A stretch of DNA of 64,000 nucleotides from Piscinibacter sp. XHJ-5 (GTDB lineage: Bacteria; Pseudomonadota; Gammaproteobacteria; Burkholderiales; Burkholderiaceae_C), in NCBI RefSeq assembly GCF_029855045.1, contig NZ_CP123228.1, forward strand, positions 3,534,001 to 3,598,000, read 5' to 3'. This document shows positions 19,497-28,205 of the stretch, piece after piece (position 1 is the first letter of the stretch; each line of letters begins with the position of its first letter). Below the pieces are notes generated by a model that did no database searches, was not told the origin of the DNA, and was given only the letters and a program-made list of their open reading frames with translations. The position numbers and the translations under genes are program-made.

Positions 19497-20351
19497 ATGC
19501 CGGCGCCGCGCTACCCTGCGCCGGTGGACAACCCGACACCCCCTGCGGTGGACCTCGCCGCGTACCTGCAGCGCATCGGCTGGGCCGGGCCGTACGCCCC
19601 CGATCGCGAGACCCTCAAGCGCCTGGCATCGCTGCACACCGCCGCCATCCCGTTCGAGAATCTCAACCCGCTGCTGCGCATGCCTGTGCCGCTCGACCTG
19701 GTCTCGCTGCAAGCGAAGCTGGTGGCGGCACGGCGCGGCGGCTACTGCTTCGAGCACAACACGCTGTTCGCCGGGGTCCTGCGAGACATGGGGTTCGCGG
19801 TGACGACGTTGGCGGCGCGCGTGCTGTGGGGACGGCCCGAAGACGCCATCACCCCGCGCAGCCACATGCTGCTCCGGGTCGATCTGCCCGAGGGTCCATT
19901 CATCGCCGACGTCGGCTTCGGCGGCCTCACGCTGACCGGCGCGCTCGAGCTGAAAGCCGACGTGCCGCAGCCCACGCCGCACGAGCGCTTTCGCCTCGTC
20001 GAGCACGAGGGCGTCTGGCGCATGCAGGCGCTGGTGCGCGGCGAATGGAGCTCGCTGTACCGCTTCGACCTGGAGCTGCAGCACGCGATCGACTACGAGG
20101 TGGCGAACTGGTATGTGGCCGCGAATCCGGCGTCGCACTTCGTGCACCACCTGATGGCCGCACGTGCACTGCCGGGCAGACGCCTGGCCCTGATGGACCG
20201 TGATTTCGCCGTGCACGCCCTGCACGGCGACACCGAGCGGCGCACGCTTCAGAGCCCCGACGAGATCGCCGAGGTGCTGGAGCGCGAATTCGGGATCGCA
20301 ATGTCCGACGCCAGCATCTTGCGCGAACGCCTGGAGCTCTTCTTCACGTAG
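19497..20351 (+). CDS. nat: Arylamine N-acetyltransferase
   Basis: Acetyl-CoA-dependent transferase acting on arylamines and hydrazines. The 284-residue length is standard. The catalytic triad is visible: Cys84 in RRGGYCFEHN, His123 in PRSHMLLR and Asp138 in FIADVGFGG. The N-terminal helical bundle (LAAYLQRIGW, IPFENLNPLL) is typical. ATG 19497 is used; a GTG about 27 bp downstream is an alternative. It is 46 bp after the dehydrogenase gene and is probably not functionally linked to it. Confidence 0.94.
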   Translation: MPAPRYPAPVDNPTPPAVDLAAYLQRIGWAGPYAPDRETLKRLASLHTAAIPFENLNPLLRMPVPLDLVSLQAKLVAARRGGYCFEHNTLFAGVLRDMGFAVTTLAARVLWGRPEDAITPRSHMLLRVDLPEGPFIADVGFGGLTLTGALELKADVPQPTPHERFRLVEHEGVWRMQALVRGEWSSLYRFDLELQHAIDYEVANWYVAANPASHFVHHLMAARALPGRRLALMDRDFAVHALHGDTERRTLQSPDEIAEVLEREFGIAMSDASILRERLELFFT

Positions 20352-20435
20352 CTGCGATGCAGCACAGCGACATCCGCGACAGTCGCGCCGGCACGCCCAT
20401 TGCCCGTCTTCAGGCACCTTCACCAGGAGACTCGC

Positions 20436-20954
20436 ATGGCCTTGATGGACATTCTTCAGCCCTACGCCGCCCGCCCCACTTCCACCGAGAACGACTTCGA
20501 CGAGGTCGTGCCGCAGGTGCCGGCCGACGTGCTCGGCGACGGCCTCGCGCAGGCGTTTCGTTCCGATCGGACACCGCCTTTTTCCAGCATGGTGAGCCAG
20601 CTCTTCGGCAACTCCAACCCGCAGCTGCGCGCCGGCCTGCTGAACCAGCTGATCCGCGCCGTGGGACCGGCCGTGCTGGCCAAGATCGCGGGCGGTGCGC
20701 TCGGCCGCTTCGGCCAGACGGCCCAGCCGGGGGCCGCGGCACCGGGGACGCCGCCACCGCTGTCGCCGGTCGATGCCGAGCAGGTCACGCCGGAGCAGGT
20801 GCGCGAGATCGCCGAGGAAGCGCAGAAGCACGATCCGTCCGTCATGGAGCGCGTCGGCGGCTTCTATGCGCAGCACCCTGACCTGGTGAAGGGACTGGGC
20901 GGCGCCGCGCTGGCGATCGCGCTGGGGCAGATCGCCAACCGAATGCGCCGCTAA
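20436..20954 (+). CDS. Conserved protein of unknown function
   Basis: A 172-residue protein I cannot place in a characterised family. It begins with polar N-terminal residues, then a helical section LLNQLIRAVGPAVLAKIAGG, a Pro/Ala-rich linker (about residues 94-110) and a second helical half ending in a weakly hydrophobic segment GLGGAALAIALGQIANRMRR. No signal peptide is visible. ATG 20436 is preferred because CAGGAGA precedes it; the frame continues upstream without homology. It converges with the sugar receptor gene; their ends are one base apart. Confidence 0.7.
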   Translation: MALMDILQPYAARPTSTENDFDEVVPQVPADVLGDGLAQAFRSDRTPPFSSMVSQLFGNSNPQLRAGLLNQLIRAVGPAVLAKIAGGALGRFGQTAQPGAAAPGTPPPLSPVDAEQVTPEQVREIAEEAQKHDPSVMERVGGFYAQHPDLVKGLGGAALAIALGQIANRMRR

Positions 20955-20955
20955 G

Positions 20956-22224
20956 TCAGGGCCGGGGCCGCGACACCTTCACCAGCCGCGTCATCGCCTC
21001 GTCCGGCGTCATGCGGTCGTTGTTCCAGTAGGCCGCCACGACCTCGCGCATCGCGTGCTCGATGGGCGCCGGCTGCGCCATCAGGTGCGCGATGCTGGGA
21101 ACCAGCGTGTTCACCATCGCGGTGGCGGTGAAGTACGCGCTCGACTCCTGCGCGCACAGATCGAAGCGGTCCAGGCGCACGCCGCTGCCGACCGGGATGG
21201 AGCCCTTGCTGAGGTTGAAGGACTCCTGGAACTCGGGCTGCATGATGGTCAGCGCGAGCGCCTTCTGCGCACGCGTGGCCGCCGGGTCCTTCAAGCGGAA
21301 CATCGCGAAGCTGTCGACGTTGAAGATGAAGGCGCGCGAGGTGCCCGGGGAGGACACGCAGATGAAGTCGCGCCCCGGCTGCTGGCCGGCGGCGAGGAAC
21401 TCGCCCTTGGCCCAGTCGCCCATGAACTGCATGCCGGCCTCGCCCTTGATGACCATCGCGGTCGCGACGTTCCAGTCGCGGCCCGGCGCGCGCGGATCGG
21501 TGTAGTCCTTGATGCGCCGGAAGGTCTGCAGCGAGCGGGTCATCGTCTCGCTGCGCAGCGCCGCCGGATCGAGGTCGACGAAGGCGCGGCGGTAGAAGTC
21601 GGCGCCGCCGACGCCCAGCACCACCGACTCGAAGGTGGTGAACTCCTGCCACGATTGCCCGCCGTGCGCGACCGGCACGATGCCGGCGTGGCGCATCTTG
21701 TCGGCCAGCGCGAAGAACTCTTCCCATGTGGTCGGTGCGCGGGCACCGGTGCGGCGCAGGGCCTCGCGATTGATCCACAGCCAGTTCACGCGGTGCACGT
21801 TGACCGGTACCGCGACGTAGCGCCCGTGGACCTTCATCACGCTGGCGACCACGGCGGGCAGCCGCGCATCCCACTTCTGCGCCGCCGCGACATCGTCCAG
21901 GTCGGCCAGCACGTTCAGGCGCCCCCACTCCTGGATCGCCGGTCCCTTGATCTGCGCGGCGGAAGGCGGGTTGCCGGCGAGCACGCGCGAGCGCAGCACG
22001 GCCATCGCGCTGTCGCCGCCGCCGCCGACGACGGCGAAGTCGCGCCAGGTATGGCCCTGCGTGGCCAGCAGCCGCTTGAGCTCGAGCACCGAGCGGCTTT
22101 CGCTGCCGCTGGTCCACCAATGCAGCACCTCGACCTCGCCGGCGTGCGCGGCGAACGAAGCGGCCCAGAGCAGAGCAGCCGCCGTCAGCAACCGCACAGC
22201 ACGGCGCCGGCGTCTTGTCTCCAT
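20956..22224 (-). CDS. ABC transporter sugar-binding protein (second copy)
   Basis: Periplasmic receptor of 422 residues with an arginine-rich signal peptide (METRRRRRAVRLLTAAALLW, cleavage after AAHA). The mature chain starts GEVEVLHWWTSGSESRS and belongs to the MalE/GtsA group of glucose/maltose receptors. It is clearly paralogous to the receptor at 25946-27205: the start, the block VPVNVHRVNWLW and the block MQFMGDWAKGEFLAAG are shared. It is transcribed divergently from the porin gene and has no permease partner of its own nearby, so it may feed the downstream permeases with a different sugar or affinity. Confidence 0.92.
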   Translation of the reverse strand: METRRRRRAVRLLTAAALLWAASFAAHAGEVEVLHWWTSGSESRSVLELKRLLATQGHTWRDFAVVGGGGDSAMAVLRSRVLAGNPPSAAQIKGPAIQEWGRLNVLADLDDVAAAQKWDARLPAVVASVMKVHGRYVAVPVNVHRVNWLWINREALRRTGARAPTTWEEFFALADKMRHAGIVPVAHGGQSWQEFTTFESVVLGVGGADFYRRAFVDLDPAALRSETMTRSLQTFRRIKDYTDPRAPGRDWNVATAMVIKGEAGMQFMGDWAKGEFLAAGQQPGRDFICVSSPGTSRAFIFNVDSFAMFRLKDPAATRAQKALALTIMQPEFQESFNLSKGSIPVGSGVRLDRFDLCAQESSAYFTATAMVNTLVPSIAHLMAQPAPIEHAMREVVAAYWNNDRMTPDEAMTRLVKVSRPRP

Positions 22225-22255
22225 GTCGTCCCTTCTGTCGAGGTTGCCGGCGAGA

Positions 22256-22325
22256 TTAAAGACGCATTAAACGCGTGACCATAGTGTTAACGCTATGAGC
22301 GTTTCATTAACGCCAGCTTAATAAT
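22256..22325. promoter_or_regulatory. Array of five TTAA boxes between divergent sugar receptor and porin genes
   Basis: TTAA starts at 22256, 22267, 22287, 22307 and 22318, so the spacings are 11, 20, 20 and 11 bp, a symmetric arrangement. Flanks favour CATTAA(A/C)G. Such AT tetranucleotides are rare in this GC-rich DNA. TAATAAT at 22319-22325 could double as the porin -10 box. Direct repeats with an 11-bp period fit an OmpR-type response regulator, and one is encoded just downstream. Confidence 0.6.
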
Positions 22326-22381
22326 CCGCGCCGCCAGGAGCGGATGGCTCCAGGCATTCGAACCACCACTGGAGACTCACC

Positions 22382-23575
22382 ATGCGCCGACACACCCGTG
22401 CCACTCTCACGCTCGCCACGCTGGCGTCCGCCGCCGCGACGCTCTGCACCCCCGCATCCGCCGTCGACTGGGGCGGCTACCTGCGCGCGGGCCCGGGCGC
22501 GACGAAGAAGGATGCCGCGCGCGCCTGCTACGGGCTGAGCGGGCCTGGGCTGAAGTACCGGCTGGGCAACGAGTGCGACATCTACGGCGAGTTCATCCTC
22601 AGCCAGGGCTTCCAGAAGGACGGCGTGGACTACAAGGCCTCGCTGATGACGAACCTGCACAACCCGGGCACCGACACGGGCGACTCCAAGGTGGGCATCA
22701 ACCAGATGTTCGTCGAAGGCAAGGGCTTCGACATCGCCCCGGACAGCACCTTCTGGATCGGCAAGCGCTTCTACGGGCGCGCCGACGTGCACATCGTGGA
22801 CACCTTCTACGTGAACATGTCCGGCGTGGGCGCGGGCGTGGACGGCATTGCGGTGGGGCCGGGCAAGCTCAACCTGGCGTACTTCCGCACCGACGGGGAC
22901 GCGACGCATCCGGGCTCGCGGCTGAATGCGGACCTGAAGGACATCGCGGTGAACCCGGGGGGCAAGCTGCGCGTGACGGGCACGCTCACGCACGGGGACT
23001 TCACCGGCGGCAAGAGCGGGGCGGGCCTGAGCCTGCAGCACGAGCAGGACAACGTGCTGGGGCTGGGTGGGGCCAACACGCTGTGGCTGCAGGTGGCCAG
23101 CGGCTCGGCGGGGCTGGACGCGAACTTCGGCAGCGACCTGGGCGCAGCGTCGGGCACGCGCGCGTTTCGCATCGTCGAGAGCCTGACCTGGCAGGTCGGC
23201 GCGCTGGGCGGGCAGGCGCAGGCGCTGTGGCAGACCGACAAGGACGGCGCCACGGGGCTGAAGACCGACTCGTCCACGGTGGGCGGGCGCATGTCGTACG
23301 CGATGAGCAAGCACCTGAAGCTGCTGCTCGAGGCGGGCTACTCGCAGAAGAAGCCCGACAACGGCGCGACGCAGAAGCTGGCCAAGCTGACCTTCGGCCC
23401 GGCGCTGTCGACCGGGCCGGGATTCTGGAACCGGCCCGAGCTGCGCCTGTACGTGACCACGGCCAAGTGGAACGACGCGGCCAACGCCGCGGCCGGTCCC
23501 GGCGGCGTGACCGGCATCGGCGACGGCAAGACCCGCGGCACCAGCTACGGCGCGCAGGTCGAGATGTGGTTCTGA
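22382..23575 (+). CDS. LamB-family (maltoporin-like) carbohydrate porin
   Basis: Outer-membrane sugar channel of 397 residues with a signal peptide (cleavage around PASA-VDW). LamB-family landmarks are the first strand VDWGGYLRAGPG, the pair GKRFYGRADVHIVDTFY and MSGVGAGVDGI, and near the end GPGFWNRPELRLYVTTAKWN. The C-terminal residue is Phe, as required for outer-membrane beta-barrel assembly. It is divergent from a sugar receptor and precedes the two-component genes. It likely admits glucose or maltodextrin-type sugars; exact substrate unknown. Confidence 0.92.
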   Translation: MRRHTRATLTLATLASAAATLCTPASAVDWGGYLRAGPGATKKDAARACYGLSGPGLKYRLGNECDIYGEFILSQGFQKDGVDYKASLMTNLHNPGTDTGDSKVGINQMFVEGKGFDIAPDSTFWIGKRFYGRADVHIVDTFYVNMSGVGAGVDGIAVGPGKLNLAYFRTDGDATHPGSRLNADLKDIAVNPGGKLRVTGTLTHGDFTGGKSGAGLSLQHEQDNVLGLGGANTLWLQVASGSAGLDANFGSDLGAASGTRAFRIVESLTWQVGALGGQAQALWQTDKDGATGLKTDSSTVGGRMSYAMSKHLKLLLEAGYSQKKPDNGATQKLAKLTFGPALSTGPGFWNRPELRLYVTTAKWNDAANAAAGPGGVTGIGDGKTRGTSYGAQVEMWF

Positions 23576-23600
23576 GGCCTGTCGGGGGCACGGCAAAGCG

Positions 23601-23622
23601 AAACCCCGGCACACCGGGGTTT
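23601..23622 (+). terminator. Terminator hairpin after the porin gene
   Basis: AAACCCCGG (23601-23609) pairs perfectly with CCGGGGTTT (23614-23622) around a CACA loop. The T residues of the 3' arm are followed only by CATC, so it is a short-tract intrinsic terminator, possibly assisted. It lies 25 bp after the porin stop and about 40 bp before the response regulator gene. Confidence 0.75.
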
Positions 23623-23630
23623 CATCTACC

Positions 23631-23654
23631 TTAAAGCCCTCGTTCAGCCATTAA
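23631..23654 (+). promoter_or_regulatory. TTAA box pair upstream of the response regulator gene
   Basis: CCTTAAAG (TTAA at 23631) and CATTAAGC (TTAA at 23651) are 20 bp apart, the same spacing as in the porin array. The second box ends two bases before the ribosome site GGGAG of the response regulator, so binding here would fit autoregulation. Inferred by comparison with the other TTAA boxes. Confidence 0.45.
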
Positions 23655-23663
23655 GCTGGGAGC

Positions 23664-24338
23664 ATGAAACTGCTCCTGGCGGAAGACGACGTCATCCTGG
23701 CCGACGCGCTCGGCGCCAATCTGCGCAAGGCCGGCTTCGAGGTCGAGGTGGCCGGCAACGGCGCGGTCGCCGAATACCTGCTGCTGAAGCACCCGTTCGA
23801 CATCGGCGTGCTCGACCTCGGGCTGCCGCTCGTCGACGGCCTCACGGTGCTCAAGCGGGTGCGGGCGGCGCGCCCGACGCTGCCGATGCTGGTGCTGACC
23901 GCCCTCGACGGCCTCGACGACCGCGTCGCCGGCCTCAATGCCGGCGCCGACGACTACCTCACCAAGCCGTTCGACTTCCCGGAGCTCGAGGCGCGCATCC
24001 GCGCGCTGCTGCGGCGCACCCGCTCGGGTGCCGGTCCGGTGCAGCAGATGGGCCGCCTCACCTTCGACCGCGACGCGCGCCGCGCCTCGGTGAACGGCGA
24101 GGCGCTGGAGCTGTCCCCGCGCGAGTGGATGCTGTTCGACCTGCTGCTCACGCAGCGCGACAAGGTGGTCACCAAGGACCAGATCGCCGACACCTGGGCG
24201 GTCGAGCGCAGCGAATCGAACCCGGGCTCGATCGAGGTGTACATCCATCGCCTGCGTCGCAAGCTGGAGAGCTCCGGGCTGGCGATCCGCACGGTGCGCG
24301 GGCTCGGCTACCTGCTCGAGGCCGAAGGAAGCACGTGA
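23664..24338 (+). CDS. OmpR-family response regulator, TctD-like
   Basis: A 224-residue regulator with a receiver domain (residues 1-115) and a winged-helix DNA-binding domain (about 125-220). The phosphorylation site is Asp51 in IGVLDLGLP, with the acidic pair Glu7-Asp8-Asp9 and the conserved TKPF lysine. The effector domain has ELSPREWMLFDLLL and the end block IRTVRGLGYLLE. It overlaps the kinase gene by a GTGA junction, so the two are coupled. It probably controls the adjacent porin and sugar ABC genes. Confidence 0.95.
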   Translation: MKLLLAEDDVILADALGANLRKAGFEVEVAGNGAVAEYLLLKHPFDIGVLDLGLPLVDGLTVLKRVRAARPTLPMLVLTALDGLDDRVAGLNAGADDYLTKPFDFPELEARIRALLRRTRSGAGPVQQMGRLTFDRDARRASVNGEALELSPREWMLFDLLLTQRDKVVTKDQIADTWAVERSESNPGSIEVYIHRLRRKLESSGLAIRTVRGLGYLLEAEGST

Positions 24339-25822
24339 ACAGCGCGCCTGCAGCGACGACGAAGCGCACGCTGCTGTCGCCGTTCAAGCACCTGCTGCGC
24401 CGGGTCCCCGGCGTGACGCCGGGCACCCGCTCGCTGCAGCGGCACCTGCTGATGTGGCTGCTGCTGCCGCAGCTCGTGCTGTGGCTGGCGGCGGCGTGGG
24501 TCACCTACAACCTGGCCGAGCGCTACGCCAACAAGGCCATCGACGCGAGCCTCACCACGGCCACCCGCGCCCTCGCGCGCCAGGTGAAGCCCATCGGCAA
24601 CGGCCTGTTCATCGACTTCCCGAAGGCTGCGCAGGACATCATCGAAGCCGATCCGGACGACCGCGTGTACTACATGGTGAGCACGCCGCCGGGCCAGTTC
24701 ATCCTGGGCAACAAGCAGCTGCCGCCGCCCCCGCCCATCGACCAGCCGCGGCTCGAGGAGCCCTACTTCTACGATGGCCGCATCGGCGGCGACGGCCCGG
24801 CGGTGGCGGTGCGCGTGGCCGCCCTGTACCTGGCCTACGGCGACGACGCCAAGCAGCGCATGCTGGTGCAGATCGCGCGCAGCCGGGCCAGCCGGGAGCA
24901 GCTTGCCGGGCAGATCCTCGTCGACACCGCGCTGCCGCTGTCGGCGCTGATCGCGCTGATGTCGATGATCGTCTGGGCCGGCATCCGCACCGGGCTCGCG
25001 CCGCTGTGGCGCATGCGCGCGCTGGTGGAAGACCGCGCGCCGAACGACCTCGCGCCGATCGAGCTCGATGCGGCGCCGCTGGAGGTGCGTGCATTGGCCA
25101 AGGCGATCAACACGCTGCTGGCCGAAGTGCGCGAGAGCGTGAACGCGCAGAAGCGCTTCATCAGCGACGCGGCCCACCAGCTGCGCACGCCGCTGGCGGG
25201 CCTGAAGAGCCAGACCGAGCTGGCGCTTCACGAGACGCAGGACCCGGCACTCAAGGAGCGCCTGCAGCGGGTCAACGAAAGCGCGGTGCGCAGCGCCCGC
25301 CTCGTGAACCAGCTGCTCACGCTGGCGCGCGCCGAGCCGGAGTCCGCCGACCAGCACGCCAAGACGCGCTTCGACATCCGCAAGCTGGCCGCGGACCTGT
25401 CGGCCGAGCTGGTGCCGCGGGCGCTGGCCGCGGGCGTCGATCTCGGCTTCGAAGGCGATGGCTGCGACCCAGGCAATGCGCCGGTGTGCGTGGTCGGCCA
25501 CCCGTTGCTGATGCGCGAGGCGCTGACCAACCTGGTCGACAACGCGATCCGCTACGCGGGCCGCGGCAAGGTCGTCACGGTGAGCGTCGAGACCACCGGG
25601 AGCCAGGTCGTCATCGCGGTGGAAGACAACGGCCCCGGTCTTCCCGAAGCGGATCGCGAGCGTGTCTTCCAGCGCTTCGTGCGTGCGACGTACGACGGCA
25701 CCGGCTGCGGGCTGGGCCTCGCCATTGCGAAAGAAATCGTTACTCGCCACAACGGCACCGTGGTGCTCGAATCGGCGCATCCTCAGGGGCTGCGCGCGGT
25801 GATACGGCTCCCACGCGGCTGA
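24335..25822 (+). CDS. Sensor histidine kinase, TctE-like
   Basis: A 495-residue inner-membrane kinase starting with GTG at 24335, which overlaps the TGA of the response regulator and follows GAAGGAAG. Transmembrane helices are at about 38-58 and 198-218. The periplasmic loop between them has TctE-type residues (VYYMVSTPPGQFILGNKQLP). The phosphoacceptor is His281 in FISDAAHQLRTPLAGL. The ATPase domain has LVDNAIRYAG (N box), VEDNGPGLP (G1) and GCGLGLAI (G2). TctE-type sensors detect carboxylates or sugars; the genes around suggest a sugar-related signal. Confidence 0.94.
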   Translation: MNSAPAATTKRTLLSPFKHLLRRVPGVTPGTRSLQRHLLMWLLLPQLVLWLAAAWVTYNLAERYANKAIDASLTTATRALARQVKPIGNGLFIDFPKAAQDIIEADPDDRVYYMVSTPPGQFILGNKQLPPPPPIDQPRLEEPYFYDGRIGGDGPAVAVRVAALYLAYGDDAKQRMLVQIARSRASREQLAGQILVDTALPLSALIALMSMIVWAGIRTGLAPLWRMRALVEDRAPNDLAPIELDAAPLEVRALAKAINTLLAEVRESVNAQKRFISDAAHQLRTPLAGLKSQTELALHETQDPALKERLQRVNESAVRSARLVNQLLTLARAEPESADQHAKTRFDIRKLAADLSAELVPRALAAGVDLGFEGDGCDPGNAPVCVVGHPLLMREALTNLVDNAIRYAGRGKVVTVSVETTGSQVVIAVEDNGPGLPEADRERVFQRFVRATYDGTGCGLGLAIAKEIVTRHNGTVVLESAHPQGLRAVIRLPRG

Positions 25823-25877
25823 GTCTCCGGTGCGCTGTTCAGGGAAAGTCCCGAGGCTGCTCCGCCTTGTCGACGCG

Positions 25878-25892
25878 TTAACAAGACATTAA
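25878..25892 (+). promoter_or_regulatory. TTAA box pair upstream of the sugar ABC operon
   Basis: CGTTAACA and CATTAAAG carry TTAA at 25878 and 25889, an 11-bp period identical to pairs in the porin array. The site lies 54 bp before the receptor start codon, in an AT-rich stretch that must hold the promoter. It probably binds the adjacent OmpR-type regulator. Confidence 0.55.
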
Positions 25893-25945
25893 AGTTCGGC
25901 TCGCTTGATTCAACAAGCTGAACAATTCTTGAACAGGAGACATCT

Positions 25946-27205
25946 ATGGCTACGACCCGTATTTCGATCGCCCTGGCCGCCGCCGGCCTGCTGAGCGCCA
26001 CGCTGGCCCAGGCCGGCGAAGTCGAGGTGTTGCACTGGTGGACGTCGGGCGGCGAGGCCAAGGCCGTTGCGGAGCTGAAGGCGTCGATGCAGAAGAAGGG
26101 CCACACCTGGAAGGACTTTGCGGTCGCGGGCGGGGCCGGCGATGCAGCCATGACCGTGCTGAAGTCGCGCGTGGTCTCGGGCAACGCCCCGGCGGCGGCG
26201 CAGATCAAGGGCCCGTCCATCCAGGAGTGGGCGCGCGAAGACGTGCTGGCCAACATGGACGATGTGGCCAAGGCGAACAAGTGGGACGAGCTGCTGCCCA
26301 AGGCGATCGCCGACGGCCTGAAGTACAAGGGCCACTACGTCGCCGCGCCGGTGAACGTGCACCGCGTGAATTGGCTGTGGACCAATCCGGAAGCCTTCAA
26401 GAAGGCCGGCGCGAAGGTGCCGACCACCTGGGACGAGTTCTTCACCGCGGCCGAGGCGCTGAAGAAGGCCGGCATCACGCCGGTGGCGCACGGCGGCCAG
26501 AACTGGCAGGACTTCACCACCTTCGAGACCGTCGCGCTGGGCGTCGGCGGCGTCGACTTCTACAAGAAGGCGATCGTGCAGCTCGATCCGGGCTCGCTGA
26601 AGAGCCCGACGATGGAGAAGGTGCTGACCACCTTCAAGCGCATCAAGGGCTACACCGACAAGAACGCGCCGGGCCGCGACTGGAACCTGGCCACCGCGAT
26701 GGTCATCAAGGGCGAGGCCGGCATGCAGTTCATGGGCGACTGGGCCAAGGGCGAGTTCCTCGCCGCCGGCAAGACGCCGGGCAAGGACTTCGGCTGCGTG
26801 GCCGCGCCGGGCACCGCCAAGGCCTACACCTACAACGTCGACAGCTTCGCGCTGTTCAAGCTGAAGGACGCCGGCAACCAGAAGGCGCAGCAGGACCTCG
26901 CCGCGGCCATCATGTCGCCCGAGTTCCAGGAGGTGTTCAACCTCAACAAAGGCTCGATCCCGGTGCGCCTGAACATGAACCTCGACAAGTTCGACGAGTG
27001 CGCCAAGACCTCGGCCGCCGACTTCGTCGCGACCTCGAAGGCCGGCGCGCTGGTGCCCTCCGCCGCGCACGGCATGGCGATCCCGTCGGCCGCCGAAGGC
27101 GCCATCAAGGACGTGGTGTCGCAGTTCTGGAACGACGACAAGGCGACGCCCGCGGCGACCATGGACAAGCTGGTGTCGGCGGCGAAGACGAAGTCGGGGA
27201 CCTGA
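25946..27205 (+). CDS. Glucose/maltose-type ABC transporter receptor
   Basis: Periplasmic sugar-binding protein of 419 residues, group MalE/GtsA. Signal peptide MATTRISIALAAAGLLSATLAQA; mature start GEVEVLHWWTSGGE, a block shared with known glucose receptors of pseudomonads. ACAGGAGA precedes the ATG at proper spacing. First gene of receptor-permease-permease-ATPase-epimerase. A REP doublet separates it from the permease genes, so its mRNA level may be raised above theirs. Glucose is the most likely ligand by similarity to GtsA; this is not proven by sequence. Confidence 0.93.
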   Translation: MATTRISIALAAAGLLSATLAQAGEVEVLHWWTSGGEAKAVAELKASMQKKGHTWKDFAVAGGAGDAAMTVLKSRVVSGNAPAAAQIKGPSIQEWAREDVLANMDDVAKANKWDELLPKAIADGLKYKGHYVAAPVNVHRVNWLWTNPEAFKKAGAKVPTTWDEFFTAAEALKKAGITPVAHGGQNWQDFTTFETVALGVGGVDFYKKAIVQLDPGSLKSPTMEKVLTTFKRIKGYTDKNAPGRDWNLATAMVIKGEAGMQFMGDWAKGEFLAAGKTPGKDFGCVAAPGTAKAYTYNVDSFALFKLKDAGNQKAQQDLAAAIMSPEFQEVFNLNKGSIPVRLNMNLDKFDECAKTSAADFVATSKAGALVPSAAHGMAIPSAAEGAIKDVVSQFWNDDKATPAATMDKLVSAAKTKSGT

Positions 27206-27213
27206 GTCACGAG

Positions 27214-27308
27214 ACCTTCCCCCTCTCCCGCGTGCGGGAGAAGGTTGGGGTGAGGGAGTTGCCTCCGCTTACCCCTCACCCAGCCCTCTCCCGCCCGGCG
27301 GGAGAGGG
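27214..27308. repeat. Inverted doublet of REP-like palindromes between sugar receptor and permease genes
   Basis: The first copy (about 27216-27256) reads CCCCCTCTCCCGCGTGCGGG followed by AGAAGGTTGGGGTGAGGG. The second (about 27270-27308) is its inverse: ACCCCTCACCCAGCCCTCTC followed by CCGCCCGGCGGGAGAGGG. Each can form a strong hairpin and the two can also pair with each other. Other copies are at 30214, 39447 and 47026. The position recalls the malE-malF REP of enteric bacteria, which shields the upstream mRNA. Confidence 0.85.
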
Positions 27309-27317
27309 AGCAACACC

Positions 27318-28205
27318 ATGACCCCCACCCTCTCTCCCGCCGCCCGCCTCAGCCAGTGGATGCCCAAGCTGGTCATCGCGCCGTCATTCGTGCTCGCGAT
27401 GGCCTTCATCTACGGCCTGATGGCGTGGAACGGCTACCTCTCGCTGTCGGCTTCGCGCCTGCTGCCGAACTACGAGTTCGTCGGCGTCGAGCAGTACGGG
27501 CGGCTGTTCGACAGCGAGCGCTGGTGGGTGGCGCTGACCAACCTCGGCATCTTCGGCGGGCTGTTCCTGTTCTTCGGCATGGCGATCGGCCTGCTGCTGG
27601 CCATCCTGCTCGACCAGAAGATCCGCGCCGAAGGCGCGCTGCGTACCATCTACCTGTACCCGATGGCGCTCAGCATGATCGTCACCGGCACCGCCTGGAA
27701 GTGGATCCTCAACCCGGGCCTGGGCATCGAGAAGCTGGTGCAGGGCCTGGGCTTCGCCGACTTCCAGTTCGACTGGCTCATCAATCCCGATCGTGCCATC
27801 TACACCGTCGTCATCGCCGGCGTATGGCAGAGCGCCGGCTTCGTGATGGCGCTGTTCCTCGCCGGCCTGCGCGGCATCGACGACTCCATCCTGAAGGCCG
27901 CGCAGATCGACGGCGCGAGCCTGCCGCGCATCTACTGGCGCATCATCATCCCGAGCCTGCGGCCCGTGTTCTTCAGCACGCTGATGGTGCTGAGCCACCT
28001 CGCGATCAAGAGCTTCGACCTCGTGATGGCCCTCACCGCCGGCGGCCCGGGCTTCGCGACCGACCTGCCGGCCACCTACATGTACACCATGGCTTTTACG
28101 CGCGGCCAGATCGGCCTGGGCGCGGCCTCGGCGACCGTCATGCTGGCGACCGTCGCGGCCATCGTCGTGCCTTACCTGTACTCCGAGCTGAGGGCCAAGC
28201 GATGA
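27318..28205 (+). CDS. Sugar ABC transporter permease (MalF-type)
   Basis: A 295-residue inner-membrane protein with six hydrophobic helices. The ABC-permease EAA loop is present as ILKAAQIDGASLPRIYWRIIIPSLRP in the C-terminal half, the contact site for the ATPase (this loop runs through about residues 193-218). ATG 27318 follows GAGGGAG of the REP hairpin, so the repeat supplies or masks the ribosome site. The stop overlaps the start of the next permease by ATGA. Confidence 0.93.
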   Translation: MTPTLSPAARLSQWMPKLVIAPSFVLAMAFIYGLMAWNGYLSLSASRLLPNYEFVGVEQYGRLFDSERWWVALTNLGIFGGLFLFFGMAIGLLLAILLDQKIRAEGALRTIYLYPMALSMIVTGTAWKWILNPGLGIEKLVQGLGFADFQFDWLINPDRAIYTVVIAGVWQSAGFVMALFLAGLRGIDDSILKAAQIDGASLPRIYWRIIIPSLRPVFFSTLMVLSHLAIKSFDLVMALTAGGPGFATDLPATYMYTMAFTRGQIGLGAASATVMLATVAAIVVPYLYSELRAKR

